Shown: positions 35,158-49,478 of the stretch, in pieces
How positions within the stretch are numbered: the first letter of the stretch is position 1
Layout: each line of letters begins with the position of its first letter
Assembly (NCBI RefSeq): GCF_030035675.1
Contig: NC_084482.1
Span: forward strand, 225,537,943-225,601,942
Direction: 5' to 3'
DNA length: 64,000 nucleotides
Source: Rhineura floridana
Taxonomy: Eukaryota; Chordata; Lepidosauria; Squamata; Rhineuridae
Translations under genes and position numbers: made by a program
The notes under the pieces: model-generated
Database searches by the model: none
The model's input: only the letters and a program-made list of their open reading frames with translations
Told to the model about the DNA's origin: nothing

Positions 35158-36174
35158 TTGGCATTCACGAACAATAATATTGGGTGCCATAATAAGGGGA
35201 TTCTGGAACCATCCAGGCCTTGCAGTGCCAGTCCACCTGTGGACTCCTTCCTTTTCTACTGTGCTTCAATCTCTTTTAAGGCAAAGGTCTTGCCGTGATA
35301 GGGGGGTGTTTGCTAGTTCCCTGGTTGTCAGATAAACAGCCCAACCAGCATTTGTCTGTCTCTGCGTTGGTTGTGCATTTGCCCCCGATGATGTTTTTGC
35401 TGAACCATTTGCTCATGTTTTGGAGAGAGACCTTTTGGCCCTGCAAATGCTGTTGGGCTCCAACTCTCCCCATCCCTCCCCATTGGCTGTGCTGGCTGCA
35501 GCTAAAGAAGGGGGAAATATAAGGAAACTGTTTGCTGGCATAATAAAAAGCAAGAATTACAAAAGAGAATACAAATGCACACCCTTATCACTTATGCCAC
35601 AAGAGGGAACAGCTATTCTCTGCCAAGATTACAACCTGTCATATTAATTAATTAATCAAAATTAAGACTTTGAAACTTTACCTGCGTTTGAGGGTTTTCC
35701 ACGGTAGCTGTCTGTCATCTGATGGAAATAGGAATTCTGGGCTTGATGGACTTTAGTGCAGTTTCCCATTCATGGACGAGGTGGAAGATCTGCTCTGTCA
35801 CAGCAGATCCTCAGAGACAGCCCCTGCAGGACCAAGAGGCCTTCAAGCCTCCTTAGAGTCTGCACTCTGCCTGTGTAGTCCCAGCTACAAAGCTGCTCTC
35901 TCTCTCTCTCACTCTCTCTCCGCCACCCCTTCTGTCTGACACCTATCCACCCCCTTTTTTACCTGTAGGGGCTGCCAACTCTGATGGGATCTCAGGTTCA
36001 CCACGATCTCCTCCCCAAGAGCCCCAGTTAAGACCAAACAACCATTTTGTATCTTTAACCCGTAACCCAGCTCAAGCAAAAACCATGACAGCCAGCACCA
36101 CAAGGATATAGGTTTGGTCCCATCAGCCTTCTCTCATACAGATAAATTGAGTGTGTGTTTGAAAAAGAAATGCA
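35158..36174. other. Non-coding stretch, unit B
   Basis: Counterpart of 4563-5603. The CT tract near 35894 is shorter and interrupted. No gene recognised. Confidence 0.5.
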
Positions 36175-36404
36175 TGTTTGTTTATTCCATCTATATCCCA
36201 CCTTTCCTGCAAGGAGCTCAAGGTGGCATATGAACATGGCTCTCCCCCTCCCAATGTTATTCTCACAACAACCCTGTGAAGTAGGTTAGGCTGAGCTAAC
36301 TGGCCCGAGGTCATCTAGTGAGCTTCATGACCTAGCAGGCACTTGAACCCTGGTTGTCCAGGCTCCAGTCTGACACTCTAACCACCACATGACACTGTCT
36401 CTCA
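36175..36404 (-). mobile_element. MIR-like tRNA SINE, unit B
   Basis: Same copy as 5604-5834. Confidence 0.75.
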
Positions 36405-36490
36405 AATGTAGATAAACCTCATCTTCTAAACTTTTTTTTTAGTGTGAATCTAGAAATTGTCAACTCTCAGTTCTGTTACTTTTATCAACG

Positions 36491-36823
36491 TCATCTTAAT
36501 ATTCCACTTCCTTTGCACAAGGCTGCAGGGATAGATTCCTCCTTGCATAAAAACAACACCCTAATCTGAAACAGCTTCTCATCAGCAATAACGATCCATT
36601 CAACAGAGAAAGAAAGAAAATGATCAAAACCTGCAACAAGCCCAGAAGTCAACTGTGGCAACAAGATCACAGGACCTATTCTTATTCTTGCTCTTGTTAC
36701 CACCACCACCTGTCCTTCACCAGCAGGTCCCAGGAACGGTTGCAACGTAGTAATGTTAGCCACGTCAAGGTTTATTGACTTGCATCTGCCCAAATTGTAT
36801 AAGCTAATATCTGACAGCAACAT
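36491..36823 (-). other. Conserved open frame in the 3' region of the ZNF gene, unit B
   Basis: Counterpart of 5919-6251, also open for 110 codons. Probably 3' UTR sequence. Confidence 0.25.
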
Positions 36824-37030
36824 CCTTCTTCATTTTGTTACGAAGGACAAACAGGCCAATCAAGAATGAACCATGCTTACTGTTTATGTTGGAGGAGAGA
36901 GAAGATCCCTCAGAGTGTGGGAGGAGGAGCATGGCATGACAGTAAGGGTCTTGGTGAGAATTTAATCAGTTGGCAGTGGGTACAAGGGATTAATGGAGAA
37001 CTAGGGAAAGCTATCCACCTATCCCAGACA

Positions 37031-39401
<2,371 letters not shown>

Positions 39402-39579
39402 CTGTTTGGGCAAATAAGAAAGAAAAGGAAAAACCTGTAAGGATTTCAAGGCACAGAGAAATGATTGGATCAGGGATCAAACACAATGACCTGCTTCTCT
39501 ACATTCAAATATCCAGAAGATATTTCTCTTTGCTTTCTTTATGCTCACATCTTTCCTAAATTGAGATGCACACACTGGT

Positions 39580-39790
39580 CTATTGCTGATGTATTTTAAA
39601 TAAATTGTCCAATCAGCTTCCAGCTTCTGCCCATATCTGGTCACCAGCTCTGGGTTACTGGGGCAAATTAAGGACCTCGCTTTCAGCAAGAGAGGTTACC
39701 TGTTTCTGCCCTGTGTTGGAGTTTTAAAATATATCAGTTTTGTGGAAACATGCTTCACTATATACGCATATGTTACATGTAGCTTACATT
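39580..39790. repeat. Ancient direct repeat, right partner, unit B
   Basis: Counterpart of 9475-9690. Confidence 0.55.
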
Positions 39791-39843
39791 ATACATACAG
39801 ATCTAGGACAACAGGCTGAAATCGGCATACGCAAACATATAAT

Positions 39844-41194
39844 AATTCACTAATAGGCAAAAAAACCTTGCGGTTTAAGAATGTACCTATAGCCCACAGA
39901 TATTTCTGTCAAACTTTAAAAAGCAGGGAAATTGGGCACCTATAGTGAATGCACCAGGGAACCAGGAGACCTGACCTCCTCTCTGAGATATTATACTGTC
40001 CTACAAATTTGTCAGAATGCAAACACCATTTGGGTTGGTCTTTCACAGTCCATTTGACTTGCTGTGTAGCTTGGGAGAATTTGGTAACATGTGCCTCTGA
40101 GCATATGGTGAGTGGTGGCAACACCTGCCATCTCCAAAGATGGAGAATTATATTTTTGTATGTTTGTTGGTGTTCTTACTTTGCTTCTTTCCTGTGTTAC
40201 TAATGTTTCTGCAGGGAATCTAAATCAGAAAATGACCCAACCTCTTATTCATCCTAGAAATCTGTGTCAAATGTATTTTTATTAATTTCAAAGCCTTTTT
40301 ATTGGTCATTGTCATGTGATGGCGAAGACAACCTTTTGTGTTTGATATTGGAGGTTATGTTCTATTTCTATTTTGGGTGCATTAACAGTTGAATCTGAAA
40401 CGGCAGTTTGATGTAAAATCAGACTGATTACAATATGTTGCTACTTCAGCAATGACTCTAGCTGTTGGGAAAAAGAGGATGCATATTTTCAGCCTGCTAT
40501 GTTTAAACCACTTCATTTAAGGCAAGGTGGGCACAGTCAATTAAAAACATAGAGCACACCTTGAATTTTGCTAGAATATATTTCACCTCCCACTGTTTTA
40601 TTTTGTGCAAATTGAGACACTTCTGAGGTCCACTAGAGACTATTTTGCAGAAGTCAGTGCCATTATTCCACAATTATGTTTGGAGTTTTTTTAGTATAAA
40701 TTTTGCAAAGTGTTGCTGTACTTCACATAGTCATAGAAATAAAAGTAAAAGAAAATGATTTCCTATAGGAAACTTCACTAAAATTGAAAAGTAGATCAGA
40801 CATATTTAAAGTGACCATCTGAAGTATATCAGCTGTCTTAATAATGTTGCTTCATCCCTGCTAAAACAAGATCAGCACAGCACATATCTTCTTTCTATTA
40901 TTTGGGCTGATTACAGGTGTCGCCAACACTCACCATATGCTCAGAGGCACGTTACCAAATTCTTCCAAGCTACACAGCAAGTGGATTGGACTGTGAAAGA
41001 CCAACCCAAATGGTGTTTGCATTTTGACAACTTTGTAGGGCAGTATAATATCTCAGAGAGGAGGTCAGGTCTCCTGCTCCCCTGGTGCATTCACTATAGG
41101 TGCCCAATTTCCCTGCTTTTTAAAGTTTGATAGAAATATCTGTGGGCTATAGGTACATTCTTAAACTGCAAGGTTTTTTGCCTATTAGTGAATT
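39844..41194. mobile_element. Element with long terminal inverted repeats, unit B
   Basis: Counterpart of 9741-11080; arms 39844-40129 and 40916-41194. Confidence 0.65.
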
Positions 41195-42107
41195 TCCCTG
41201 CTTTTTAATCCAGGAGGTAAGAAATGGGATCCTGTGCAAGTTTGCTGAGAATAGATTGAACATTTGCATGCTTATTGAGTTCAGTGGGATTTACACACAC
41301 ACACCCAGCAATCATGCCTAGGATAGGTGAAAGTGACCACAGGGGATAGGGAAGGGAGGAGGAGGAGGGAGGAGTAGAAAGGCAGAGGGGAGGACTGGGA
41401 TGGGAGCAGGCAGGAAGGGAGAAGAAGGACAGATGTGGTCATTTGCATGTTTATTGAGTTCAGTGGGATTTACTCCTGTGAAATCATGCTAAGGATAGGT
41501 AACACTGACGGGGGAGGGACGGAGGGCTGGAGTGGGCAGGGGAGGTGGAAGAAGGAAGAGAGAAGGGGAGGAGAAAGGGAGAGGAAAGGGGAAAGAGGGA
41601 AAAGGCAGGTCTGATCATTTGTATGATTATTGAGTTGAATCGGATTTACTCCTTTGCAATCATGGTTAGGATTGACCAGGCTGAGCCTACCAACCAAGAC
41701 ATCTTCTGTATCTTTCAAAGTTGTGCTGGGGGAAGGGAGAATTCTACCTTGTGGTTTTTCCCATTACAACGTTGCAAGAACACCTGCACTTGGCTGACTT
41801 TCTCTTCTCTTAAAGATACAGGATCAGTCTCAGGCCCTGAACCTGGCAACCCTACCTCCCACCCAAATTTAAAACAAAGCTGTCCCTGGCCATATCCACA
41901 CCAGACCTCTATTACACTTTGGACAATCATTATTTATTTATCTATTTATTTAGTGTATTTATATACCACCCCATAGCCGAAGCTCTCTGGGCGGTTAACA
42001 ATAACTAAAAACATGAAAAACAAATATACAAATTTAAAAACACATCTTTTAAAAACAATTTAAAACAATTTATCATGGCTTCTTCCAAAGCCATGGCTCA
42101 AAGCCAA
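41195..42107. repeat. Three degenerate GA-rich repeats and a LINE tail, unit B
   Basis: Uninterrupted version of the region that in unit A holds the L2: three TTATTGAGTT-type units (from about 41270, 41450 and 41625), then the LINE/SINE tail at about 41934-42040. No gene. Confidence 0.55.
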
Positions 42108-42317
42108 TCATGGCTTCTCTCAAAGAATCCTGGGAAGTGTAGTTAGTGAAGGGTGGTGAGAGTTGCTAGGAGACGCCCTGTTCCCCTCAAAGACCTTCAA
42201 TCAGAGTGGCTGACTGTTAAACCACTCTGGCCACTGGAGCTCTCAGGGGAATAGGAGTCTCCTCTCAGCACCCTTCACAAACTACACTTCCCAGCATTCT
42301 TTGGGGGAAGCCATGAC
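42108..42317. mobile_element. Palindromic MITE, second site, unit B
   Basis: Counterpart of 14059-14269. Confidence 0.7.
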
Positions 42318-42812
42318 TGTCTCAAGTGAAATTAAGTTAGGTGTAGCTGTGAGGCTTTTACAACACAGACAGTTGGTCCTTACTGAGCATTTCTTAAATT
42401 AATTAAAAATCAGCCAGGCATTTTTTTAACTTTTAAACTGCAGAAGATGGAGGTCAGAGTATGGGGCAAGGTCAGTATTAGAATTACAGGTACCCTGTGA
42501 ACATGGCTGATTTTTAATGAATTTCAACAGATTATGGGAACTCTGGCAGAAAAAAGTCCAAAAGGGCTCTGAGTTTTTTCCCCTCTTTTTAGACTGTGAA
42601 CTCTCGATTCTCTCTGACTGTTTTGTGTATCGCCATGAAAATTGAGAGGTTGTTAAGCAAGTGTTTCTGAGTTCAGGACTATAAGTTTTGTAAGGGTTTG
42701 TTTTGAAATGAGGTTATGAGAAGCATCAGAATGGCATGCGGGGGATATTTTCCATTTAACACTGCGGAATGTGAAAAATCCTTGCTGGCTATCGTATACA
42801 GTTGAATATGTG
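42318..42812. other. Non-coding stretch left of the hAT, unit B
   Basis: Counterpart of 14270-14761. It ends in the target duplication AATATGTG (42805-42812). Confidence 0.5.
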
Positions 42813-43181
42813 CAGAGTTTGGAAGATTACTTTTAAAAAGTAATAAATTACAGTTACAATTACTTGGCCCCAAAAAGTAGTAATTACCGTTACAATTACA
42901 ATTGCTCTGAAAGTAACTGATTACTTTACTTTTTCTCAAAAGTAATCACTACAATTACATTTCAGTTACTTTTTAAAAAAACTCCTACAAGGTGCTGGCC
43001 TTCGCTGCTGCACATCTAAGAAGCCTAAAACAATATTAAAAATAAACACACACACACAGGGGGTAGTAGAATAAAAAAAATTATCCATAAGATTAACATA
43101 ATGGCATAACAGAATCTCACATCCCCCCAAGCAATGAAGATACCCCAACTCTTGAAATCAAATTTTACACTTGAAATGCTT

Positions 43182-43572
43182 TTATAATATGTTTCTGTTA
43201 TGTCTCAAAAGAACAAGATGCTCAAAGAGCATGTCAGACAAGGAATGTCTTTTTACAGTCATTACGTTGCCACCAGTAGTGAACAGGCGTTCTACTGCGC
43301 CGCTTGAAGGCATGCCTGTGTTGTGCTGCAAAAAACACAGCAGCACACCTGGAAAGCCATGGAGTGATGACACTTCCCTGCTGGGAGACCTCAGGTACCT
43401 CACCAGTTCCTCCTCAGCAGTGTCCACTGCTGACTTCTTGCCCTGGGGCAGAAAGTTAAAGAAGTCATCTGCTAAGTCATCTCCTTCCTGGTCTTTATCT
43501 GAAGACTGATCACTGTCCTCATTAAGTACACCCATCTTTATTTCAGCTTTCAACAAGGCTTCCATTGTGTAT
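43182..43572 (-). CDS. hAT transposase exon 4, dimerisation domain
   Basis: Acceptor TTCTTAG. The exon continues from exon 3 and has the hAT C-terminal dimerisation block: SSGAVERLFTTGGNVMT, then LSDMLFEHLVLLRHN. The family signature is (S/A)..ER.FS..G...t..R..L....ve.L..l..N. It closes with a stop at 43182, about 370 bp from the left TIR. Confidence 0.85.
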
Positions 43573-43903
43573 CTAAGAAAGAGAGAGGATATGTTAACAC
43601 ATATATGTTAGGAAACCATCATCTGCTCTTCATTTCCTGATGCTTGTCATGTCCCCTGGTTCAGGGTCCAGCCTGAGCCTGTGGATGATGACATGGAAGG
43701 TAGGAAGGTGACCAAGTCACCACACTCATGGGGCAGCACAGCAGACCCTTAAGGATTACCTGCAGCAACCCAAGGTTGTGATGAGGAGCCCCAGGAAGAA
43801 AAGGACCAGCCCCTGCCTACCACCTTAAGCCCTCTGATGCCTCCCTTGAGACAACATTTCCCTTGGAGTAATCCACCCAAAGGGCTTCCCTAATGTTCAT
43901 ACT
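43573..43903 (-). other. hAT transposase intron 3
   Basis: Intron bounded by a GTATGA donor at 43903 and a TTCTTAG acceptor at 43573. Nothing else recognised. Confidence 0.7.
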
Positions 43904-45183
43904 TGTTGGTATGGGTGGTGGCCTGACACGATTCCAGCCAATCTAGTTTGAAGCGAGGGTGTAGGCAGCCTGCCAGAAGAAGCCTCTTGTCCTCCCAGAT
44001 AGCTGCAAAACGCTTTCTTAGGGCTTCGCGCACACCTCTCAGCAGCTGAAAACAGTATGTGTACCTCTCAGGTTTGTTTTCCAGTCCTTCTAACTTGCGG
44101 TCCAGATTGCAGAGCATTGGTAGCAAATACCCCATGAACATGCCGTTCTCCCGTTGCAGGATATCTAGGGACTGGGCTAGTGTCTCCATAATCTCTGTGT
44201 ATTCCTGTACCACTTCAATCTCAGCAGCTGTGATCCTGGACAAGGAGCAGCGGTCCATTATGGCATGCATTTTTAGTGGCACAGTTGACAGGAGCTCATG
44301 TAGTTGCTTCAATGAATCAAAGGTGGAATTCCACCTGGTCTTATTCGGTACCTTCAGATACACACCACATTGCGCACGGATATACTCAGCAATCTGTGCT
44401 GACTGGTTCTGCTTGGACCACAACTTGCTGCACTTTCCCATCAAGGAACGAAACTGTTTCTTGAAAGGACCAAGAAGACTACTTTTGGAGGAGTCAGAAA
44501 GCATGGCCTCTATGTCTTGTGTTGCCACAAGGTTGAGGGTGTGGCTAGCACATCTCTGGTGTGGTGGTAAAACAAAATCCTCTCCTGAGTCTGCAGCTTC
44601 CTCCTCTGCCTCAGGTCCTGTGTCCAGGATCTCACAGATAGGCACAAACTCCACCTCAGCCTCCTCCTCCTCCTGGTCATCACCATCATCGTCACTGGTG
44701 CCTGCAGCTTCCACTGGTTCTTTGGCCATGAAAACTCTCAACGCTTTCACAAAGTTGGAGCCATTGTCTGTAGTAGTGCACATAACTTTGTTGTGGATCC
44801 TGTACTGCACATGTACATCATGCAGTGCTTTTGAAAGGACATCGTATGTATGGCGCCCCTTCAGACGCTTACAAGCCAAGGCCCCGACCTCACGTTTCAG
44901 GGTAGTTGGGTTGATCCAGTGGGATGTTACCCCAAAGTAACTCTTCTTGCTATTGGTCCAACAATCTGCAGTGGTTGCTATATATGCCACAGCACCCATT
45001 CGGTTTGCAAGAGTTCCTCTCATGTGGCATGCTCTCTTCTCAATTCTGTCTCTCAGAGTCTTGGCACATATGCTGGTGAGATCTTTGGGGAGTCCAATGC
45101 GAACCAGATTAATGAATGATGGTTTGTCCACAGTCTGAAGTGGTAATGTCTCCTCTACAATGAAATCAATGATTCTCCTGTCA
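43904..45183 (-). CDS. hAT transposase exon 3, catalytic core
   Basis: About 426 codons with no stop. Visible motifs are TTADCWTNSKKSYFGVTSHW (first catalytic Asp region), CTTTDNGSNFVKAL (second Asp), an acidic insertion with GDDQEEEEAE, RCASHTLNLVA (conserved C/H motif of hAT), and NKTRWNSTFDSL. The donor AA|GTATGA joins exon 4 in frame (Lys-Tyr-Thr-Met). The 5' start of the exon is not visible, because a CR1 begins at 45184 directly against RRIIDFIVEETLP. The gene is therefore cut there, even though the rest reads as intact. Confidence 0.85.
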
Positions 45184-47260
45184 TAAGAACATAAGAACAT
45201 AAGAAGAGCCTGCTGGATCAGGCCAGTGGCCCATCTAGTCCAGCATCCTGTTCTCACAGTGGCCAACCAGGTGCCTCAGGGAAGCCTGCAAGCAGGACCC
45301 GAGTGCAAGAACACTCTCCCCTCCTGAGGCTTCCGGCAACTGGTTTTCAGAAGCATGCTGCCTCTGCCTAGGGTGGCACAGCACAGCCATCACGGCTAGT
45401 AGCCATTGATAGCCCTGTCCTCCATGAATTTGTCTAATCTTCTTTTAAAGCCGTCCAAGCTGGTGGCCATTACTGCATCTTGTGGGAGCAAATTCCATAG
45501 TTTAACTATGCGCTGAGTAAAGAAGTACTTCCTTTTGTCTGTCCTGAATCTTCCAACATTCAGCTTCTTTGAATGTCCACGAGTTCTAGTATTATGAGAG
45601 AGGGAGAAGAACTTTTCTCTATCCACTTTCTCAATGCCATGCATAATTTTATACACTTCTATCATGTCTCCTCTGACCCGCCTTTTCTCTAAACTAAAAA
45701 GCCCCAAATGCTGCAACCTTTCCTCGTAAGGGAGTCGCTCCATCCCCTTGATCATTCTGGTTGCCCTCTTCTGAACCTTTTCCAACTCTATAATATCCTT
45801 TTTGAGATGAGGCGACCAGAACTGTACACAGTATTCCAAATGCGGCCGCACCATAGATTTATACAACGGCATTATGATATCGGCTGTTTTATTTTCAATA
45901 CCTTTCCTAATTATCCCTAGCATGGAATTTGCCTTTTTCACAGCTGCCGCACACTGGGCCGACATTTTCATCGTGCTGTCCACTACAACCCCGAGGTCTC
46001 TCTCCTGGTCGGTCACCACCAGTTCAGACCCCATGAGCGTATATGTGAAATTAAGATTTTTTGCTCCAATATGCATCATTTTACACTTGTTTATATTGAA
46101 TTGCATTTGCCATTTTTCCGCCCATTCACTCAGTTTGGAGATATCTTTTTGGAGCTCTTCGCAATCCCTTTTTGTTTTAACAACCCTGAACAATTTAGTG
46201 TCGTCAGCAAACTTGGCCACTTCACTGCTCACTCCTAATTCTAGGTCATTAATGAACAAGTTGAAACGTACAGGTCCCAATACCGATCCTTGAGGGACTC
46301 CACTTTCTACAGCCCTCCATTGGGAGAACTGTCCGTTTATTCCTACTCTCCGCTTTCTGCTTCTTAACCAATTCCTTACCCACAAGAGGACCTCTCCTCT
46401 TATTCCATGACTGCTAAGCTTCCTCAGAAGCCTTTGGTGAGGTACCTTGTCAAACGCTTTTTGAAAGTCTAAGTACACTATGTTCACTGGATCACCTCTA
46501 TCTATATGCTTGTTGACACTCTCAAAGAATTCTAATAGGTTACTGAGACAGGACTTTCCCTTGCAGAAGCCATGCTGGCTCTGCTTCAGCAAGGCTTGTT
46601 CTTCTATGTGCTTAGTTAATCTAGCTTTAATAATACTATCTACCAGTTTTCCAGGGACAGAAGTTAAGCTAACTGGCCTGTAATTTCCGGGATCCCCTCT
46701 GGATCCCTTTTTGAAGATGGGCGTTACATTTGCCACTTTCCAGTCCTCAGGCACGGAGGAGGACCCAAGGGACAAGTTACATATTTTAGTTAGCAGATCA
46801 GCAATTTCACATTTGAGTTCTTTGAGAACTCTCGGGTGGATGCCATCCGGGCCCGGTGATTTGTCAGTTTTTATATTGTCCATTAAGCTTAGAACTTCCT
46901 CTCTCGTTACCACTATTTGTCTCAGTTCCTCAGAATCCCTTCCTGCAAATGTTAGTTCAGGTTCAGGGATCTGCCCTATATCTTCCACTGTGAAGACAGA
47001 TGCAAAGAATTCATTTAGCTTCTCTGCAATCTCCTTATCGTTCTTTAGTACACCTTTGACTCCCTTATCATCCAAGGGTCCAATTGTCTCCCTAGATGGT
47101 CTCCTGCTTTGAATGTATTTATAGAATTTTTTGTTGTTGGTTTTTATGTTCTTAGCAATGTGCTCCTCAAATTCTTTTTTAGCATCCCTTATTGTCTTCT
47201 TGCATTTCTTTTGCCAGAGTTTGTGTTCTTTTTTATTTTCTTCATTCGGAGAAGACTTCA
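45184..47260 (-). mobile_element. CR1 LINE, 5'-truncated, nested in the hAT
   Basis: The 3' end at the left has the repeat ATAAGAACATAAGAACATAAG, the 3' repeat of this squamate CR1 type. The right end is truncated about 80 bp short of the copy in unit C. It interrupts the transposase at the intron 2/exon 3 region. No clear target duplication was found, which is common for CR1. Confidence 0.9.
45396..47258 (-). CDS. CR1 ORF2, reverse transcriptase part
   Basis: About 620 codons open to the stop. Motifs: NYRPVSLTSVPGKLVDSIIK, YLDFQKAFDKVPHQRLLRKL (motif A), GVPQGSVLGP (motif B), KFADDTKLF (catalytic FADD), DLGVVVDSTMKMSAQC, and a C-terminal end KFMEDRAINGY. The endonuclease is missing through 5' truncation. 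All catalytic residues are present, so the source element was active recently. Confidence 0.92.
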   Translation of the reverse strand, partial: KSSPNEENKKEHKLWQKKCKKTIRDAKKEFEEHIAKNIKTNNKKFYKYIQSRRPSRETIGPLDDKGVKGVLKNDKEIAEKLNEFFASVFTVEDIGQIPEPELTFAGRDSEELRQIVVTREEVLSLMDNIKTDKSPGPDGIHPRVLKELKCEIADLLTKICNLSLGSSSVPEDWKVANVTPIFKKGSRGDPGNYRPVSLTSVPGKLVDSIIKARLTKHIEEQALLKQSQHGFCKGKSCLSNLLEFFESVNKHIDRGDPVNIVYLDFQKAFDKVPHQRLLRKLSSHGIRGEVLLWVRNWLRSRKRRVGINGQFSQWRAVESGVPQGSVLGPVRFNLFINDLELGVSSEVAKFADDTKLFRVVKTKRDCEELQKDISKLSEWAEKWQMQFNINKCKMMHIGAKNLNFTYTLMGSELVVTDQERDLGVVVDSTMKMSAQCAAAVKKANSMLGIIRKGIENKTADIIMPLYKSMVRPHLEYCVQFWSPHLKKDIIELEKVQKRATRMIKGMERLPYEERLQHLGLFSLEKRRVRGDMIEVYKIMHGIEKVDREKFFSLSHNTRTRGHSKKLNVGRFRTDKRKYFFTQRIVKLWNLLPQDAVMATSLDGFKRRLDKFMEDRAINGY

Positions 47261-47319
47261 CAATTTAAACATAAATAGACAATGGACACTCTGTGAGGAC
47301 CAGCATGACAAAGGCTTAC

Positions 47320-47648
47320 CTCAAAATGTTTCTTCACATTGGATGAGGAGGAAACAGCTGATCTCAGATTTTTGATCCTTGAAAGGCAGTAATTGCATCG
47401 TACAACAACATTTTCCCCACTCTGGCTCACAAATGTACAAGCTTTCTCAAAGCCAAACCATGGTACTTGCTGTTCTGCAGATGTGGCTGTGGGCAACTGG
47501 CACTGCTTCATGCCCTCCTCCTCATGCACAGGGCCTCCTTTCTGAACCTCACTTTCTAGTTTTGCCTCCTCAGGATCAACAAGCTGTGACTCAAGTGGCC
47601 GCACTAACTGCCTGCTGCTCTCAGCAGCAAAACCTGCAACAGGCGTCT
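47320..47648 (-). CDS. hAT transposase exon 2, BED-type zinc finger
   Basis: Acceptor TTTATTACAG, donor GAG|GTAAGC. The 109 codons end in a BED-like finger: VVRCNYCLSRI, then SSNVKKHFE, giving CxxC and a histidine before the intron. BED fingers bind the terminal repeats in hAT transposases. The first 60 residues are acidic and unstructured in appearance. Phase fits exon 1 (start phase 1, end phase 0). No stop inside. Confidence 0.75.
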
Positions 47649-47805
47649 CTGTAATAAACAAGAGATAATGCTCCTATATGGGTGAACTTCAGCTGTGATG
47701 TGCCCCCATCTCTTCCCCATGCTGCAAGATGCCCCAGTCAGAGTGGAAGTAAGCAGGTCAATAGCACAATTAAAAGAGATCCTATTTGCATCATTTTTGC
47801 TCACT
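47649..47805 (-). other. hAT transposase intron 1, left part
   Basis: Intron sequence upstream of exon 2. No other feature recognised. Intron 1 as a whole would run from 47649 to 51544. Confidence 0.5.
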
Positions 47806-48010
47806 GAATAACCCTGCCTGGGCCAGTCTAACCTACTATCTCACAGGGTTGTTGTGAGAACAAAATGAGACTAGGGTTCAAATCCCCACATAGCCATGAA
47901 GCTCACTGGGTGACCTTGGGCCAGTCACTGCCTCTCAGCCTCATGAAAACCCTATTCATAGGGTCACCATAAGTTGGAATCAACTTGAAGGCGGTACATA
48001 TATCTTTTAT
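47806..48010 (+). mobile_element. tRNA-derived SINE with Bov-B-like tail, in the hAT
   Basis: Contains GGGTTCAAATCCCCAC (B-box like) and TGACCTTGGGCCAGTCACTG. It ends with CACCATAAGTTGGAATCAAC and TTGAAGGC, the complement of the Bov-B tail. Same SINE class as 21683-21860. The start is preceded by a second SINE-like block (TAACCTACTATCTCACAGGG), so the copy may be composite. Confidence 0.7.
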
Positions 48011-48817
48011 TTTGAATATGATGATTATGATAATAAATATGCAGCATTTCAAATTAATTCTGTATGAGAAGCATTCCATGCCAAGCTTGGAAAACCAAGG
48101 ATGAGGTATAAAATGTAGACAAAAATACTTTTGACAAAATGCTGTTTATGTTTTATATCTATATCTATAATTAGCAATACAGCTGAGTGATGTATGTAAA
48201 GTATTTTTTCTTTCCCTTTTCTTTTTTATTAATATTTTAGTACTACTGCTAAAGTTCTGATGAAAGAATAAAGCATTCATTAGCCAAATTCAAATGATTA
48301 GAACACATCACATAAATTCCACTGAAGTTGGAGTTTTTGCCATAGAAAATGAAAAAAACATATAACCTATGATAGCCCAACAGACAATCAGAACTAATAT
48401 AAAACCCTATTGCTTCTCATTTGCAAATCTTGCAAGATCTAAGGTAACTCTAGATCATGTGAGTTCAGGTGATGCATGTTATGTACATTTGTATAGATAT
48501 TAGCAGAGATTGTCAACAGTCTATGATGCTTGTGTGTGCCAATGTGTGTGTTTGTGGCAGGCTTTTACCCTTCATTGAGATCACTGAGATGTAAGACTTA
48601 GTAAAATAAGAAAAGCTATTTCATTTATAGAAATACATCGTAGATAGGAAAGGCATACCTAGTTCTAAGTAACTAACTTGGAGGCGCAACATCCAGGTTT
48701 GGGAGTTGCCCTCACTGCCCCTTCTTCATGTGTACTGGAGAGTGACAGAATAGGGCTAGAAGCAAATAGAAAGCAAAAATGGAAAGTAGGGTAACATCTA
48801 AAGAAATACTCCCCTTT
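48011..48817. other. hAT intron, AT-rich, no gene seen
   Basis: AT-rich sequence with no recognised element, up to the target duplication AAATACTCCCCTTT (48804-48817). Confidence 0.45.
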
Positions 48818-49478
48818 GACTTTATTTCTAGACATGTTTCAGAAAATAATGAATGGGATTAACTCAATAAAACAAGAACTGAGAAATAATAGACAAGCGT
48901 GGAGAATTGAATTTCACGAAATGAGACAGGAGCTGAAAGAAACTCAGGATTCTGTGAGAAAGGAGAATAAAGATAGATCTGGAAAACAAAAAAAGGATGA
49001 AAGAGAAATTAAAGGCAAGGTTCAAATTATGGAGATTGGCTTAAATATGGACATGAAAAAAGATTTGGATTTCCTGGCTATGACGGATCCTGGAGACAAA
49101 TATTATAGTTTGGAATTCAGCGCTGTCCCTGAAGGAATTGAAGAGATTGGAGATAAAGATATTATCGGTTCAAAAAAATTCCTGGACTGGAAGGATTTGA
49201 TGGAATTTGAAATGGAGAAAGTTAACAGAATTAATCCCTGTTTTGTGTCAATGGAAAAACCTTCAAGAGATGTACTAGTGTATCATGTGGAAAAGATGAA
49301 CAGAGATGCGGCTTTGCAACAATACTTCAGTGATACGTTTGGATTTGATGGCAAGAAAATATCTGTGATGGAGGAAATTCCTATCAGACTTTTATTATAT
49401 GACTATGACAGCAAGATTTTTGGGTGCGTAAAGATGGAAGATGGACCCAATATGGATAATGACAGAAGAGCGATATGA
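48818..49478 (+). CDS. L1 ORF1p-like protein, 5'-truncated copy
   Basis: About 220 codons open to the stop. An N-terminal coiled-coil-like part (KIMNGINSIKQELRNNRQAW) is followed by a basic linker, an RRM-like domain (YYSLEFSAVPEGIEEIGDKD) and a C-terminal domain ending IPIRLLLYDYDSKI. This is the L1 ORF1p order. The real start codon is lost by truncation. L1 ORF1p is an RNA-binding chaperone that packages L1 RNA. Confidence 0.75.

Noticed and set aside
44059-44940. 293-codon plus-strand frame
   Set aside because: It is the antisense of the hAT transposase catalytic exon, whose minus-strand motifs are clear.
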